This document shows positions 1 through 9,455 of a stretch of 64,000 nt of DNA, one piece after another. A model generated the notes under the pieces. The model saw nothing but the letters and a program-made list of their open reading frames with translations, made no database searches and had not been told where the DNA came from. Origin of the DNA: Enterobacter cloacae (GTDB taxonomy: Bacteria; Pseudomonadota; Gammaproteobacteria; Enterobacterales; Enterobacteriaceae). Numbering within the stretch: the stretch's first letter is position 1; each line of letters opens with the position of its first letter. The translations under genes were made by a program, and so were the position numbers. The stretch spans positions 124,001 through 188,000 of the forward strand of contig NZ_JAALCJ010000008.1 in the NCBI RefSeq assembly GCF_011078175.1, in the 5' to 3' direction.

Positions 1-31
1 TGAACGCACCATAGCATGAGAGAGAGCGAAA

Positions 32-466
32 ATGGAAACACTGGCCGCCATTAACCGCTGGCTGGCAAAGCAGCATGTCGTGACATGGTGCGTCTGTAAA
101 GACGAGGAGATGTGGTGCGCAAATGCCTTTTATTACTACGATCCTGAACGCGTGGCCTTTTACGTGATGAGCGAAGACAAAACGCGGCATGCGCAGATGT
201 CGGGCCCACAGGCAAAAGTGGCGGGCACGGTAAACGGCCAGCCTAAAACCGTTGCGCTGATCCGCGGGGTTCAGTTCAAAGGCGAAATTCGTCGCCTGGA
301 AGGTGAGGAAAGCGACGCTCAGCGTAAACGCTATACGCGCCGCTTTCCGGTGGCCGCGGCGCTAAAAGCCCCGGTGTGGGAAATCCGCCTTGATGAGCTG
401 AAATTTACCGACAACACCCTGGGCTTCGGCAAGAAGCTGCACTGGTTACGCGCCGAGCAGGCGTAG
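32..466 (+). CDS. yhbP: YhbP family protein (UPF0306)
   Basis: A 144-residue soluble protein that I recognise as YhbP (about 147 residues in E. coli). The family has a split-barrel fold like FMN-binding flavin reductase/pyridoxamine oxidase proteins, but its substrate is not established. The N-terminal region with [17 protein letters not shown] and the later [13 protein letters not shown] stretch are typical. The start follows a purine-rich AGAGAGCGAA leader. Its 3' end overlaps the 3' end of convergent yhbO by 21 bases. There is no signal peptide or membrane segment. The family call is firm; the biochemical role is unknown. Confidence 0.88.
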   Translation: METLAAINRWLAKQHVVTWCVCKDEEMWCANAFYYYDPERVAFYVMSEDKTRHAQMSGPQAKVAGTVNGQPKTVALIRGVQFKGEIRRLEGEESDAQRKRYTRRFPVAAALKAPVWEIRLDELKFTDNTLGFGKKLHWLRAEQA

Positions 467-964
467 CGCTTCGCGGTTAAATGCCGGCAGATCGTCCGGC
501 GTACGGCTGGTGATCAGCTGATCGTTATCGTTCACCACTTCCTGATCGTAGAACTCGGCCCCCGCATTTTTCAGATCGATAACGATCGGCTTCACCGCGG
601 TGAGCTTACGCCCGCGTACTACCTCGGCGCTGATCAGCAGCTGCGGACCGTGGCAAATGGCAAACACCGGTTTACCGGTGCCGACGAAGTCACGGGTAAA
701 GGTAACGAAACGCTCGTCTCCGCGCAGGGAATCCGGTGAATGGCCGCCCGGTAACAGCAGGGCGTCGAAATCCGACGGGCTGACGTTATCAATGGATTCG
801 TCAATGGTCACGCTGGCTTCGCCCTTATGGCCCTTCACGGTTTTACCCGCTTCTTTCTCAATGGTGACCACTTCGTGGCCCGCCTTGCGGAATGCCTCTG
901 CTGGCGACGTAAATTCTGAATCTTCAAACTCGTCGGTAATCAAGACTGCGATTTTTTTACCCAT
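446..964 (-). CDS. yhbO: YhbO, DJ-1/PfpI-family protein (deglycase/stress protein)
   Basis: A 172-residue cytoplasmic protein of the PfpI/DJ-1 superfamily, full length. The nucleophile elbow is [10 protein letters not shown] with Cys104 followed by His105, and the acidic partner lies in the N-terminal DEFEDSE stretch. E. coli YhbO is reported to protect against glyoxal-type glycation and several stresses; the deglycase activity is debated for this family. It is convergent and overlapping with yhbP and divergent from yraR, with the shared upstream region at 965-1092. Confidence 0.92.
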   Translation of the reverse strand: MGKKIAVLITDEFEDSEFTSPAEAFRKAGHEVVTIEKEAGKTVKGHKGEASVTIDESIDNVSPSDFDALLLPGGHSPDSLRGDERFVTFTRDFVGTGKPVFAICHGPQLLISAEVVRGRKLTAVKPIVIDLKNAGAEFYDQEVVNDNDQLITSRTPDDLPAFNREALRLLGA

Positions 965-1092
965 GCTTCCTCCGTTGTTTTCGCTTCAGACTGTTTTTTT
1001 TCCGTTTGTGGTAAATACTTACCGGTAACAGACTTTTAAGTGTGGTAGAGCAGGCCCAGAACGCAAACGGACAATTCTGTAAAGGGGATAAG

Positions 1093-1737
1093 ATGAGTCA
1101 GGTACTGATTACCGGCGCAACCGGGCTGGTGGGTGGACATCTGCTGCGGCTGCTGATCCAGGATCGCCATATCAACTATATCGCCGCCCCGACGCGACGC
1201 CCGCTGTTGGATATTACCGGCGTCTATAACCCGCACGATCCACAGCTCACCGACGCGCTGGCGCAGGTGCAGGATCCCATTGATATCGCCTTTTGCTGCC
1301 TTGGCACCACCCGACGGGAAGCGGGCAGTAAAGAAGCCTTTGTCCATGCGGATTACACGCTGGTGGTGGATACCGCCCTGACGGCGAAAAAGCTGGGCGC
1401 AAAACATTTCCTGGTGGTCAGCGCGCACGGCGCGAATGCAGGCTCGCCGTTTTTTTACAACCAGGTGAAGGGCAAAATGGAAGAGGCGTTAATCGCGCAG
1501 AAATGGGAGCGCCTGACCATCGCGCGGCCTTCCATGCTGATGGGGCACCGTGACGAACGTCGTTTTAACGAGTCTTTTTTCGCTCCGCTGTTTCGCATCC
1601 TGCCGGGTAACTGGAAGTCCATCGAGGCGCGGGATGTCGCGCTGGCGATGCTAAAAGAGGCGCTGGCTCCATCGCAGGAGGGGGTTAATATTATCCCTTC
1701 GGCAAAACTGCGTGAAATCGCGCAGGGCGAGGCGTAA
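1093..1737 (+). CDS. yraR: YraR, NAD(P)-binding Rossmann oxidoreductase-like protein
   Basis: A 214-residue protein beginning [18 protein letters not shown], a GxxGxxG dinucleotide-binding motif of the atypical short-chain dehydrogenase/NmrA-like group. I chose the ATG at 1093 because AAGGGGATAAG lies just before it and E. coli YraR starts here; an in-frame upstream start at 1042 has no support. The substrate is unknown. It is followed after 40 bases by yraQ on the same strand and probably co-transcribed with it. Confidence 0.87.
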   Translation: MSQVLITGATGLVGGHLLRLLIQDRHINYIAAPTRRPLLDITGVYNPHDPQLTDALAQVQDPIDIAFCCLGTTRREAGSKEAFVHADYTLVVDTALTAKKLGAKHFLVVSAHGANAGSPFFYNQVKGKMEEALIAQKWERLTIARPSMLMGHRDERRFNESFFAPLFRILPGNWKSIEARDVALAMLKEALAPSQEGVNIIPSAKLREIAQGEA

Positions 1738-1777
1738 ACTTCCCCGGCTTATTAAATAACACCTTCCGGGGAATGGT

Positions 1778-2815
1778 ATGACTGGTCAGTCTTCATCTCA
1801 GGCGGCAACACCTGTTCAGTGGTGGAAGCCCGCACTCTTCTTTCTCGTGGTCATCATTGGCCTCTGGTATGTGAAATGGCAGCCGTACTACGGTAAAGCC
1901 TTCACCGCCGCCGACACCCACAGCATCGGTAAATCAATCCTCGCCCAGGCCGATTCCAGCCCGCTACGTGCGGCGTGGGATTACGCCATGGTCTATTTTC
2001 TTGCCGTCTGGAAAGCCGCGGTATTGGGCGTATTGCTGGGCTCGCTGATTCAGGTACTCATCCCGCGTAGCTGGCTGGTGAAAACCCTGGGTCAACCGCG
2101 CTTACAGGGGACGCTGCTGGGGACAATATTCTCCCTGCCGGGCATGATGTGCTCCTGCTGCGCCGCACCGGTGGCGGCGGGTATGCGCCGCCAGCGCGTG
2201 TCGATGGGCGGCGCGCTTGCCTTCTGGATGGGTAACCCTTTGCTGAATCCGGCAACGCTGGTGTTTATGGGCTTCGTTCTCGGCTGGCATTTCGCGTTTA
2301 TCCGTCTGGCGGCTGGCCTGCTGACGGTGGTGCTTGTCGCTACGCTGGTGCAGCACCTGGTGAAAGACAACGAGGCCGGGCCTGCTTCCGTTGAGCTGGA
2401 CGTCAGCGAGCCGCAGGGCAGTTTCTTTGCTCGCTGGGGCAAAGCGCTGTGGCAGCTTTTCTGGAGCACAATTCCGGTCTATATCCTGGCCGTACTGGTG
2501 CTGGGGGCGGCGCGCGTCTGGCTTTTCCCCCATGCGAATGGCGCTATCGACAACACGCTGATGTGGGTGATTGCGATGGCGGTGGCCGGGTGCCTGTTTG
2601 TGATCCCCACTGCGGCGGAGATCCCGATTATTCAGACCATGATGCTGGCCGGTATGGGGACCGCACCGGCGCTGGCGCTGCTCATCACGCTGCCGGCGGT
2701 GAGCCTGCCGTCGCTTATCATGCTGCGTAAGTCATTCCCGGCGAAAGCGCTGTGGCTGACGACGGGGCTGGTGGCGTTGAGTGGGGTGATAGTGGGAAGT
2801 ATGGCGCTGGTATAA
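1778..2815 (+). CDS. yraQ: YraQ, UPF0718 membrane permease
   Basis: A 345-residue inner-membrane protein with about eight hydrophobic segments, recognisable as the UPF0718/YraQ permease family, which is related to arsenical permease ArsP. The conserved cysteine motif GMMCSCCAAPVAAG lies near residues 120-133 and a second GNPLLNPATL motif follows. The substrate is not known; the family suggests export or import of a small thiol-reactive or metalloid compound, which is inference. Start ATG follows a CCGGGGAATGGT leader. It converges on dolP across a shared terminator at 2814-2850. Confidence 0.88.
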   Translation: MTGQSSSQAATPVQWWKPALFFLVVIIGLWYVKWQPYYGKAFTAADTHSIGKSILAQADSSPLRAAWDYAMVYFLAVWKAAVLGVLLGSLIQVLIPRSWLVKTLGQPRLQGTLLGTIFSLPGMMCSCCAAPVAAGMRRQRVSMGGALAFWMGNPLLNPATLVFMGFVLGWHFAFIRLAAGLLTVVLVATLVQHLVKDNEAGPASVELDVSEPQGSFFARWGKALWQLFWSTIPVYILAVLVLGAARVWLFPHANGAIDNTLMWVIAMAVAGCLFVIPTAAEIPIIQTMMLAGMGTAPALALLITLPAVSLPSLIMLRKSFPAKALWLTTGLVALSGVIVGSMALV

Positions 2816-2850
2816 AAAAAGCCCGGCGGCGCGAGCGCTTACCGGGCTTA
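2814..2850 (-). terminator. Terminator between yraQ and dolP
   Basis: Stem AGCCCGG/CCGGGCT (2820-2826 with 2842-2848). Read on the minus strand it is followed by a run of seven T, so it best terminates dolP; the reverse side is not T-rich. Confidence 0.8.
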
Positions 2851-2864
2851 TCGTTAGGTTCAGA

Positions 2865-3440
2865 TTACTTGATATAGGTAAAGGCGGTGGTGACGTGTTT
2901 CACGCCGCTGACCCGGCTGGCGATATCCGCTGCCGCTTTGCCTTCACGTTCCGTCACCAGACCCAGCAGGAACACTTCGCCGTTCTCCGTGGTCACTTTC
3001 ACGTTTGAGGATTTCACCTGATCGGTACCCAGCAGCTGGGAGCGGACTTTGGTGGTGATCCAGGTATCGGATGACGCGGTGCCGAGACCAATCGGCTGGC
3101 CCTGACGGATTTCGTTAAACACTTCCGCCGTGCCTTCTACGCCCATCGCGATCTGTTTGGCGCGCGAGGCGAGTTCAGGGTTTGGCGCCTGGCCTGCCAG
3201 CAGCACTTTGCCCTGATAAGCCGTCACGTTGATGCGTGCTTCCTTCTTAATCTGTTCGTCTTTCGACAGGGCACTGTTAACGCGCAGTTCAAGCGTACCG
3301 TCATCTACCTGCGTCCCAACGGTACGCGGATCGGTCGCTGCTTTGGTGCCGACCGCTGCGGTACCGACTACAGCGGCAGCGATGCATCCCTGAAGCAGTA
3401 ATGCAGACAACACGACTGCAAGGGCCGATAAAACCTTCAT
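2865..3440 (-). CDS. dolP: DolP (YraP), outer-membrane lipoprotein with two BON domains
   Basis: A 191-residue lipoprotein. The signal peptide ends in a lipobox ALLLQGC with the lipidated Cys at residue 19, followed by two BON domains (roughly residues 45-115 and 120-190). E. coli DolP localises to the outer membrane and division site, binds anionic phospholipid and supports envelope integrity and BamA function. It is the last gene of lpoA-yraN-diaA-dolP, 9 bases downstream of diaA. It also has its own sigma-E-dependent promoter in E. coli, which I did not verify here. Confidence 0.95.
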   Translation of the reverse strand: MKVLSALAVVLSALLLQGCIAAAVVGTAAVGTKAATDPRTVGTQVDDGTLELRVNSALSKDEQIKKEARINVTAYQGKVLLAGQAPNPELASRAKQIAMGVEGTAEVFNEIRQGQPIGLGTASSDTWITTKVRSQLLGTDQVKSSNVKVTTENGEVFLLGLVTEREGKAAADIASRVSGVKHVTTAFTYIK

Positions 3441-3449
3441 GAGAACTCC

Positions 3450-4040
3450 TTAATCATCCTGGTGAGGGAAAAGCGTGTTATCGATCAGATCGCATAAGCA
3501 GTTCACCGTGAGCATATGCATCTCCTGAATGCGGGCGCTACGGTGCGAAGGAATGCGGATCTCCACATCCTGCGGCCCCAGCAGGCCAGCCAGCTCACCG
3601 CCGTCGTAACCGGTCAGGGCGACAATCGTCATATCCCGGGTCACTGCCGCTTCAACTGCTTTAACGATATCCCGGCTGTTACCGCGCGTGGAGATCGCCA
3701 GCAGCACGTCTCCGGCATGGCCTAAGGCGCGCACCTGCTTGGCGTAAATTTCGTCGTGCAGACGATCGTTGGCAATCGCAGTTAAGACCACGTTATCGGT
3801 GTTTAGTGCAATGGCAGGTAAACTCGGGCGCTCAGTTTCGAAGCGATTGATCATGCTGGCAGCAAAATGCTGTGCGTTGGCGGCGGACGTGCCATTGCCA
3901 CAACAGAGGATTTTGTTGCCGTTGAGCAGCGACTGAACCAGCGTCATCGCTGCACGAGAGATCGCGTCCGGAAGGGCTTCCGCCGCGGCAATCTGCGTTT
4001 GAATGCTTTCTGTGAAGCACACTTTAATTCGTTCGAGCAC
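3450..4040 (-). CDS. diaA: DiaA, DnaA initiator-associating protein
   Basis: A 196-residue single SIS-domain protein matching E. coli DiaA (196 residues). It binds DnaA and promotes its assembly at oriC, keeping initiation timely. Diagnostic segments are [27 protein letters not shown] phosphosugar-fold loops near residues 45-65 and [10 protein letters not shown] near residues 117-126; the family has lost isomerase function. Its place between yraN and dolP is the conserved order. Confidence 0.95.
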   Translation of the reverse strand: MLERIKVCFTESIQTQIAAAEALPDAISRAAMTLVQSLLNGNKILCCGNGTSAANAQHFAASMINRFETERPSLPAIALNTDNVVLTAIANDRLHDEIYAKQVRALGHAGDVLLAISTRGNSRDIVKAVEAAVTRDMTIVALTGYDGGELAGLLGPQDVEIRIPSHRSARIQEMHMLTVNCLCDLIDNTLFPHQDD

Positions 4041-4061
4041 GGTATCCCTTTAAAATCTTAT

Positions 4062-4457
4062 TTATGCGTCTTCGCCAAACGCGTTTTTAAGCCAGTCGAT
4101 CGCATTTCCGGTGAAGGCTACCACATCGAAACGGCAATCCACAGTATCAAAACTCCCATTATGGCGGGCAAGCCACAAGTGGGCAGTCTGTAATAATTTT
4201 TGTTGTTTGGCGAGCGTCACGCTGGCGGCAGCACCGCCAAAACGGGACGACTGTCGGAAGCGAACTTCAACAAACACGATGGTTTGACCGTCTTTCATGA
4301 TCAGGTCAATCTCGCCGCCGCGCCCGCGAACGTTGGCGGCGACAAAGCGCAGTCCTTTGCCTTCAAGCCAGCGGCGCGCCTTTAACTCCCACGCGTCGCC
4401 GGTCTGTTTACGGCTTAACTGGCCGGGACAATCTGCCCCTGCTGGTATTTGAGCCAT
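4062..4457 (-). CDS. yraN: YraN, UPF0102 endonuclease-fold protein
   Basis: A 131-residue protein of the UPF0102 family with the PD-(D/E)xK-type core visible as GGEIDLIM and FVEVRFR (about residues 47-67), the pattern of restriction-endonuclease-like and Holliday-junction-resolvase-like nucleases. Its real activity is not established. The start lies inside the end of lpoA (43-base overlap), implying translational coupling. The first 15 residues differ from the E. coli protein, so the exact start is less certain than the rest. Confidence 0.88.
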   Translation of the reverse strand: MAQIPAGADCPGQLSRKQTGDAWELKARRWLEGKGLRFVAANVRGRGGEIDLIMKDGQTIVFVEVRFRQSSRFGGAAASVTLAKQQKLLQTAHLWLARHNGSFDTVDCRFDVVAFTGNAIDWLKNAFGEDA

Positions 4458-6556
4458 GATAACTTCCTGTTAATCACACAATCCCGATCGGCGGTCAGAT
4501 CGCCGGTATTCCCGTTAAGCTCAAAGCCCGGAACCTGACGCATCTGGGTGAAGTGGTTTGCCAGCGCCCAGGCATCAACGCCCATCGCGTAAAGACGCGC
4601 CAGGGAATAATCATTGCGCACCGCGCCCAGCGCCTGCTGCATCAACTGTGGATTACTGCCTGCCAGCATGGGGATCTCGCTGTATTGCAGTCCTTCCATT
4701 TCCAGACGGAAATCCGGGCCAGCGGTACCCTGAGCGCTGCGTGAGCTGGCGTAGAGCGTTGCGCCGCTCTGGCTGCCGTTACGCATGGCGATCATCGGTT
4801 TGATAAAGGCGATCTCTTCCGGCGTAGCGACGATGTATGCCGAATCCACTTTACCGCCGCCGCTGATTTGCGCGTCGGTAGGCGGCGCCGGGATCGTCAG
4901 ACCGCCGATGGTGACGCTCTGCTGCTGAGGCAGGCTGGCAGATACCGGGCTACCGTTGAGGGCAATACCTGCCCCGCCGTTTACGCCCGCTCTCAGTTCG
5001 GCTGCTGAGCCAAATTTCTGCTGCAACACCACGCCACCACCAAGGGTCTGCCACTCTTGCGCAAACGCGTTGGCAACGCGGTCGCCCAGCGTGCTGCGCG
5101 GGATCAGCAGCAGCGGCGCCTGCTTGCCCTGCTCGTGAATATGGCGGGCCGCATCGCGGGCTTCATCCTCCGGAGAGAGGGCGAAGTAACAGATATTGGC
5201 GCGGTTTTGAACCTGCTCAGGCTGGTTAAGCGCCAGCACGTTCAGCGGGGTGTTGCTCTTCATCAACGCTTCCACGTTGTTTTTCAACAGCGGGCCGACA
5301 ACGATGCTGGCCTCGTCCTGCTGAACCTGCGCCAGCACCTGGTCAAGCGGCTGGGCGCTGGTGTCGTAGATTTTTAGCTCCGTGCCTGGGTTAGCGCTGG
5401 TGGTGGCCACAGTTTGCTGCTGGGTTGCTGGCTGCTGCTGTTCCGGCTGCGCGGTTTGCGGCTGAGGCTGTTCTGCCGTCGCGGGCGCCGGTGTTTCAGC
5501 CGGGGCCTGTGTTGCCGCAGGCGCTGGGGTAGCGGGCTGCGTCGTGGGGGCGGTAACCGGATTCTGCATGGTGCCCTGCGCAGGGGTTTGCGCAGTGGTC
5601 AGGTCGCTGGTTTCGGCGGCGGACGGGCTGACAACGTCATTCACATTCGCCGCCTGTGCAGCCTGCGCCGGAACCGCGCTGCCGCTGACGGCGGTAGTGC
5701 CGTTTTTCGCGGCTTCAAAACCTTGCTGAATGGCGCGACTAAACACCGCTGCCTGACCGTTTAACGGCAGCAGCAGGGCGATTTTGCTGGTGGAGGCGGG
5801 CTTAAAGTTTTGCACGTTGACCAGCTGCGTGGGCAGCATTTTCGCTCCCGGATTTTGCGGGTAACGCTTTTGCCAGTCGATAATACCGGCTTTCAGCATG
5901 TTTGGATCGCTGCGGTTGTTGAACCACATCTGTTGCAGATCCAGCCAGCCTTGCAGGACATTTTCATCGGCGTTGATCACCAGCGCTTTAGCCTGATCCT
6001 GTGTCATGGAGGCGAGCGCCTGCCAGGTTGCGTCAATATTTTTCTGCTTGTCCGCCCCCGCGAGTAAAGACTCCTGGGCAATCAGCGCGCGGAGTAGCGT
6101 CAGGGACGGGCGACCCTGCTCAGCGGTGATACCGGCCTGCCAGAAACGGGCCTGCTGGTTTTTATCCAGCGTGTTCAGATCGATGGTCCCAAGGATCTTC
6201 TTCGCGCCGTCGTAATCTTTCTGCGCGACCTTCAGTTCTGCCGACAGCAGCACCTGCTCATGGCGCTGATCGTCATTAAGATCTTGCGGCAGCTGGCTGA
6301 ACAGATCGGCGGCCTGCTGGGTTTTCCCTTCTTTCAGCAGTGCACGAATGGCGAGTAATTGCCAGTTGATCCTGGTATCATTTGAACTCTGCGACATTTG
6401 TTGCAGATAAAAGCCAGAATCAGCCTGAGCGGATCCCTGCATATGAGCAGTGCTCTGGTCGGGTGCCTGGGTGCCGCAGCCTGCAAAGATCAGGGCTGCC
6501 AGCAGGAGGGGCACGCTGTGCGCGGCTTTTTTTCGAAGAAACGTTAACGGTACCAT
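4415..6556 (-). CDS. lpoA: LpoA, lipoprotein activator of PBP1a
   Basis: A 713-residue outer-membrane lipoprotein that reaches through the periplasm to stimulate PBP1a transpeptidase. Starting at [10 protein letters not shown], the signal peptide ends at the lipobox ALIFAGC (Cys27). The N-terminal TPR-like domain (about 30-250) and C-terminal substrate-binding-protein-like domain are joined by a low-complexity Pro/Ala/Gln/Thr linker (about residues 290-395), noticeably longer than in E. coli LpoA (678 residues). I prefer the ATG at 6556 over an in-frame ATG at 6583 because it matches the family start. First gene of lpoA-yraN-diaA-dolP; divergent from rsmI with 61 bases between. Confidence 0.95.
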   Translation of the reverse strand: MVPLTFLRKKAAHSVPLLLAALIFAGCGTQAPDQSTAHMQGSAQADSGFYLQQMSQSSNDTRINWQLLAIRALLKEGKTQQAADLFSQLPQDLNDDQRHEQVLLSAELKVAQKDYDGAKKILGTIDLNTLDKNQQARFWQAGITAEQGRPSLTLLRALIAQESLLAGADKQKNIDATWQALASMTQDQAKALVINADENVLQGWLDLQQMWFNNRSDPNMLKAGIIDWQKRYPQNPGAKMLPTQLVNVQNFKPASTSKIALLLPLNGQAAVFSRAIQQGFEAAKNGTTAVSGSAVPAQAAQAANVNDVVSPSAAETSDLTTAQTPAQGTMQNPVTAPTTQPATPAPAATQAPAETPAPATAEQPQPQTAQPEQQQPATQQQTVATTSANPGTELKIYDTSAQPLDQVLAQVQQDEASIVVGPLLKNNVEALMKSNTPLNVLALNQPEQVQNRANICYFALSPEDEARDAARHIHEQGKQAPLLLIPRSTLGDRVANAFAQEWQTLGGGVVLQQKFGSAAELRAGVNGGAGIALNGSPVSASLPQQQSVTIGGLTIPAPPTDAQISGGGKVDSAYIVATPEEIAFIKPMIAMRNGSQSGATLYASSRSAQGTAGPDFRLEMEGLQYSEIPMLAGSNPQLMQQALGAVRNDYSLARLYAMGVDAWALANHFTQMRQVPGFELNGNTGDLTADRDCVINRKLSWLKYQQGQIVPAS

Positions 6557-6617
6557 ACTGTATCCAGTGATTTTTTTACGCAATGCTCAATATTAAATCG
6601 GCAATACGGACGAAACA

Positions 6618-7481
6618 ATGAAACAACACGAAACGGCAGATAATTCTCAAGGCCAGCTTTATATTGTACCTACTCCTATCGGGAATTTGTCTGATATTAC
6701 CCAACGTGCTCTCACCGTTTTGCAAGCTGTTGATTTAATTGCTGCTGAAGACACCCGTCATACCGGTTTACTGCTACAACACTTTGCCATTAACGCCCGT
6801 TTGTTTGCCCTGCACGATCACAATGAGCAACAAAAAGCCGAAACGCTGGTGGCGAAGCTTAAGGAAGGGCAGAACATCGCGCTGGTCTCCGATGCGGGAA
6901 CGCCGCTGATCAACGATCCGGGCTACCATCTGGTACGCACCTGCCGTGAAGCAGGCATCCGCGTGGTGCCGCTGCCGGGGCCGTGCGCGGCCATCGCGGC
7001 GTTAAGCGCTGCGGGCCTGCCGTCCGATCGTTTTTGCTACGAAGGCTTCCTGCCTGCTAAATCCAAAGGCCGTCGCGATGTGTTAAAGGATCTGGAAGCT
7101 GAACCGCGTACGTTGATCTTCTACGAATCAACCCACCGTCTGCTGGAAAGCCTGGAAGATATGGTGACCGTCTGGGGCGAAGCCCGCTATGTGGTGCTGG
7201 CGCGCGAGCTGACCAAAACGTGGGAAACCATTCACGGTGCGCCGGTTGGCGAACTGCTGGCGTGGGTGAAAGAGGATGAGAACCGCCGCAAGGGCGAAAT
7301 GGTGCTGATTGTCGAAGGGCACAAAGCGCAGGAAGACGCTCTGCCTGCCGATGCGCTGCGTACGCTGGTCCTGCTACAGGCTGAACTCCCCCTGAAAAAA
7401 GCGGCGGCGCTGGCGGCGGAGATCCACGGTGTGAAGAAAAATGCGCTGTATAAATATGCGCTGGAGCAGCAGGGGGAGTAA
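6618..7481 (+). CDS. rsmI: RsmI, 16S rRNA 2'-O-ribose C1402 methyltransferase
   Basis: A 287-residue SAM-dependent methylase of the tetrapyrrole-methylase fold, matching E. coli RsmI (286). With RsmH it forms m4Cm1402 in the ribosomal P site and affects decoding fidelity. Motifs include [16 protein letters not shown] (residues 17-32), [11 protein letters not shown] and [11 protein letters not shown]. Divergent from lpoA. It is followed by a REP-type palindrome and then converges with the hydrolase gene at 7550. Confidence 0.96.
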   Translation: MKQHETADNSQGQLYIVPTPIGNLSDITQRALTVLQAVDLIAAEDTRHTGLLLQHFAINARLFALHDHNEQQKAETLVAKLKEGQNIALVSDAGTPLINDPGYHLVRTCREAGIRVVPLPGPCAAIAALSAAGLPSDRFCYEGFLPAKSKGRRDVLKDLEAEPRTLIFYESTHRLLESLEDMVTVWGEARYVVLARELTKTWETIHGAPVGELLAWVKEDENRRKGEMVLIVEGHKAQEDALPADALRTLVLLQAELPLKKAAALAAEIHGVKKNALYKYALEQQGE

Positions 7482-7498
7482 AGACCCTGCCGCCTGTT

Positions 7499-7534
7499 TT
7501 GCCGGGTGGCGGCTTCGCCTTACCCGGCCTACAC
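7499..7534. repeat. REP-type palindrome (GCCGGGTGGCG family)
   Basis: GCCGGGTGGCGGCTTCGCC followed by TTACCCGGCCTAC forms an imperfect palindrome typical of enterobacterial REP elements. It sits between the convergent rsmI and hydrolase genes. Confidence 0.8.
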
Positions 7535-7549
7535 CGTGTCAAAGCCTCA

Positions 7550-9439
7550 CTATTTCCCCGGCATCGCCTCAAACACCAGCGTTTCCAGCGGTTGCAGCGT
7601 AATCACCACAGCGTTTTTATACTCCTCTGGTACGGTCGAATTACTGCCGTACACGGCTTTCAGGGTAAACTGCGAACGCTCGCCTGCCGGGATCTCAAAA
7701 TCTTTGGTTAAATCCAGGAAGTAACGTTGCGGCTTATCCGACGGGTTGCGTAAGCCAAAAATCGCTTTGTCTTTACTCCATGAGGCCCAGCCGTAAACCT
7801 CAAGCGAAGTTGGGTCACCGCCAATCCAGTGAGTATCCACCAGCACGCTGGCATTCTCACGCGACCATTTCGCCGCCTGCGCCAGGGTATCCCACTTCGC
7901 CTTATTCAGCATGGACGGCGTGATATATAGCTCCTGAAGCTGTGTTCCGGTTGCGAAGTAGCTCCAGACCTGATCGGCAAAATCGCTGTCTGTTTGCACT
8001 TTCTCGAGTCCATAGTAAGCGTTCTCTGCGCTGACGATCCCGTGGTACATCAGCGAGTTCAGCGGGAACAGCGGGCCTTTGCGCACGATGGATCGCCAGG
8101 TTTCGGCATCGCGGTAGGTCATCCACTGCTGCACTGGCGTGCCGGGGCCGTACAGGTTGATATCATCGCCCTGACGCCAGATTGAATCAGCATAGAACAG
8201 CCAGGACGGGCTGGCGTCGGTCCCGGTGGTCAGGTTGATAAACAGGTTCGGGTTTGCGCTGCGCATGTTGTGCAGCAGGGCAATAGACGCGTCAAAATCC
8301 GATGCAAATGGGCTGCCCTTGATATGCGAATTGGCGTTACCCATTCCGTCGAGCTTGAACGAGGTAATGTGCTCGTTTTTGATCAGCTTAATGATCCGAT
8401 CGTTAAAGTTTTTAAAGTAGTTCGGCCCAGACAGCGCCAGCTTGCCGTCTACGGTTTCGAAACCATACTCTTTTGCATGCGAGACGCGAATATCGCGCGG
8501 CTTGTTGTAACCGCCCCACGGTGAAAGCCACAGGCCAACCGAGCTGTGCAGGCTGTCGGCTTTCTCCCTGACTTTGCCAAAACCGTTGCTGAATGCCGGG
8601 CCAAATAGCCAGCGTCCGGTGCGATCGTCCCAGCCATCGTCCAGCAGGAACGCGTCCAACGCTACGCCGCGCCCGGCAATAAATTCTTTATTCCATTCGT
8701 CCATCCGCCCAATGACATCCTGCTCGGAGTAAGGGGTAAAGAAGCCGATGTCCATCCAGCTGTTGTAGTGCAGGTAAGGCCTATAAGGCCGCGGGCGCAC
8801 GGCATCGATAAACTGGTTTACGCTGCGGCGCAGCTGATTAGTTTCCGGGAAAGTGCCGAACCAGGTGGTAAAACTGACCGGTGTCTCAGGCAGAACTGGC
8901 GTTTTCAGCTCCACGTTGAGGTTCGTGGTGGCTTCATAAGCGTAAGTATTCACAATCGGTTTGTCTGGCAGGATGAAGAACGAGTCGGCCACGATTGGCG
9001 AGCTGTTAATCGCCCCGTCAACGTAAGGTGCCTGAGACTGCTTCTTCGTCGGGAAGAAGGTAATTTTCGCAACGTCCCGCGGCTGCCCGACGGCGGCGAT
9101 GGTGTAGCCGATGCTGGCGTATTTTCCCTTCACCAGGTTCAGTTTCACCGTTACGTTAAAATCCGGATGCGTAAAGTCGATGACTATCGCATTGTCCTGC
9201 TTTTCGACGTGCTTGATTTTGAAATCAGCGGTGTGGATTTTAGTTTCATCCGGTAGCGTCAGAAAGAACAACTCCTGGGGCGTGAGCGGATGGTTAGCTT
9301 TGCTGTCCGTTACCACTACCGTTGCGTTTGCATCATCAAACGAAAGGGCAATATTGTCGTTACTGAGCGCGTAGTTCGCGGCCAGAGCGCCATGAGAAAC
9401 ACAGAGAGCCAGCAGCGAGAGAGTCAGCATTGTTTTCAT
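7550..9439 (-). CDS. Exported glycoside hydrolase, clan GH-D-like (alpha-galactosidase/alpha-N-acetylgalactosaminidase type)
   Basis: A 629-residue protein with a clear Sec signal peptide (cleavage likely after SHGALA, residue 20), hence periplasmic or secreted. An N-terminal beta-rich domain (about 21-210) precedes a TIM-barrel-like region with LLDDGWDD (residues 265-272), FKLDGMG (361-367) and WRQGDDI (421-427). In GH27/GH36 enzymes a KxD motif holds the nucleophile and an Asp about 60 residues later is the acid/base. Asp364 and Asp425/426 fit that spacing. The C-terminal beta domain is about 540-629. Last gene of the agaS-kbaY-PTS-MalY-like run, which suggests release of galactosamine-type sugars from a glycan. 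Family and substrate are inference; such genes are sometimes labelled 'enterotoxin' in databases, without functional support that I know. Confidence 0.7.
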   Translation of the reverse strand: MKTMLTLSLLALCVSHGALAANYALSNDNIALSFDDANATVVVTDSKANHPLTPQELFFLTLPDETKIHTADFKIKHVEKQDNAIVIDFTHPDFNVTVKLNLVKGKYASIGYTIAAVGQPRDVAKITFFPTKKQSQAPYVDGAINSSPIVADSFFILPDKPIVNTYAYEATTNLNVELKTPVLPETPVSFTTWFGTFPETNQLRRSVNQFIDAVRPRPYRPYLHYNSWMDIGFFTPYSEQDVIGRMDEWNKEFIAGRGVALDAFLLDDGWDDRTGRWLFGPAFSNGFGKVREKADSLHSSVGLWLSPWGGYNKPRDIRVSHAKEYGFETVDGKLALSGPNYFKNFNDRIIKLIKNEHITSFKLDGMGNANSHIKGSPFASDFDASIALLHNMRSANPNLFINLTTGTDASPSWLFYADSIWRQGDDINLYGPGTPVQQWMTYRDAETWRSIVRKGPLFPLNSLMYHGIVSAENAYYGLEKVQTDSDFADQVWSYFATGTQLQELYITPSMLNKAKWDTLAQAAKWSRENASVLVDTHWIGGDPTSLEVYGWASWSKDKAIFGLRNPSDKPQRYFLDLTKDFEIPAGERSQFTLKAVYGSNSTVPEEYKNAVVITLQPLETLVFEAMPGK

Positions 9440-9455
9440 CGGGGTAAGATCCTTA

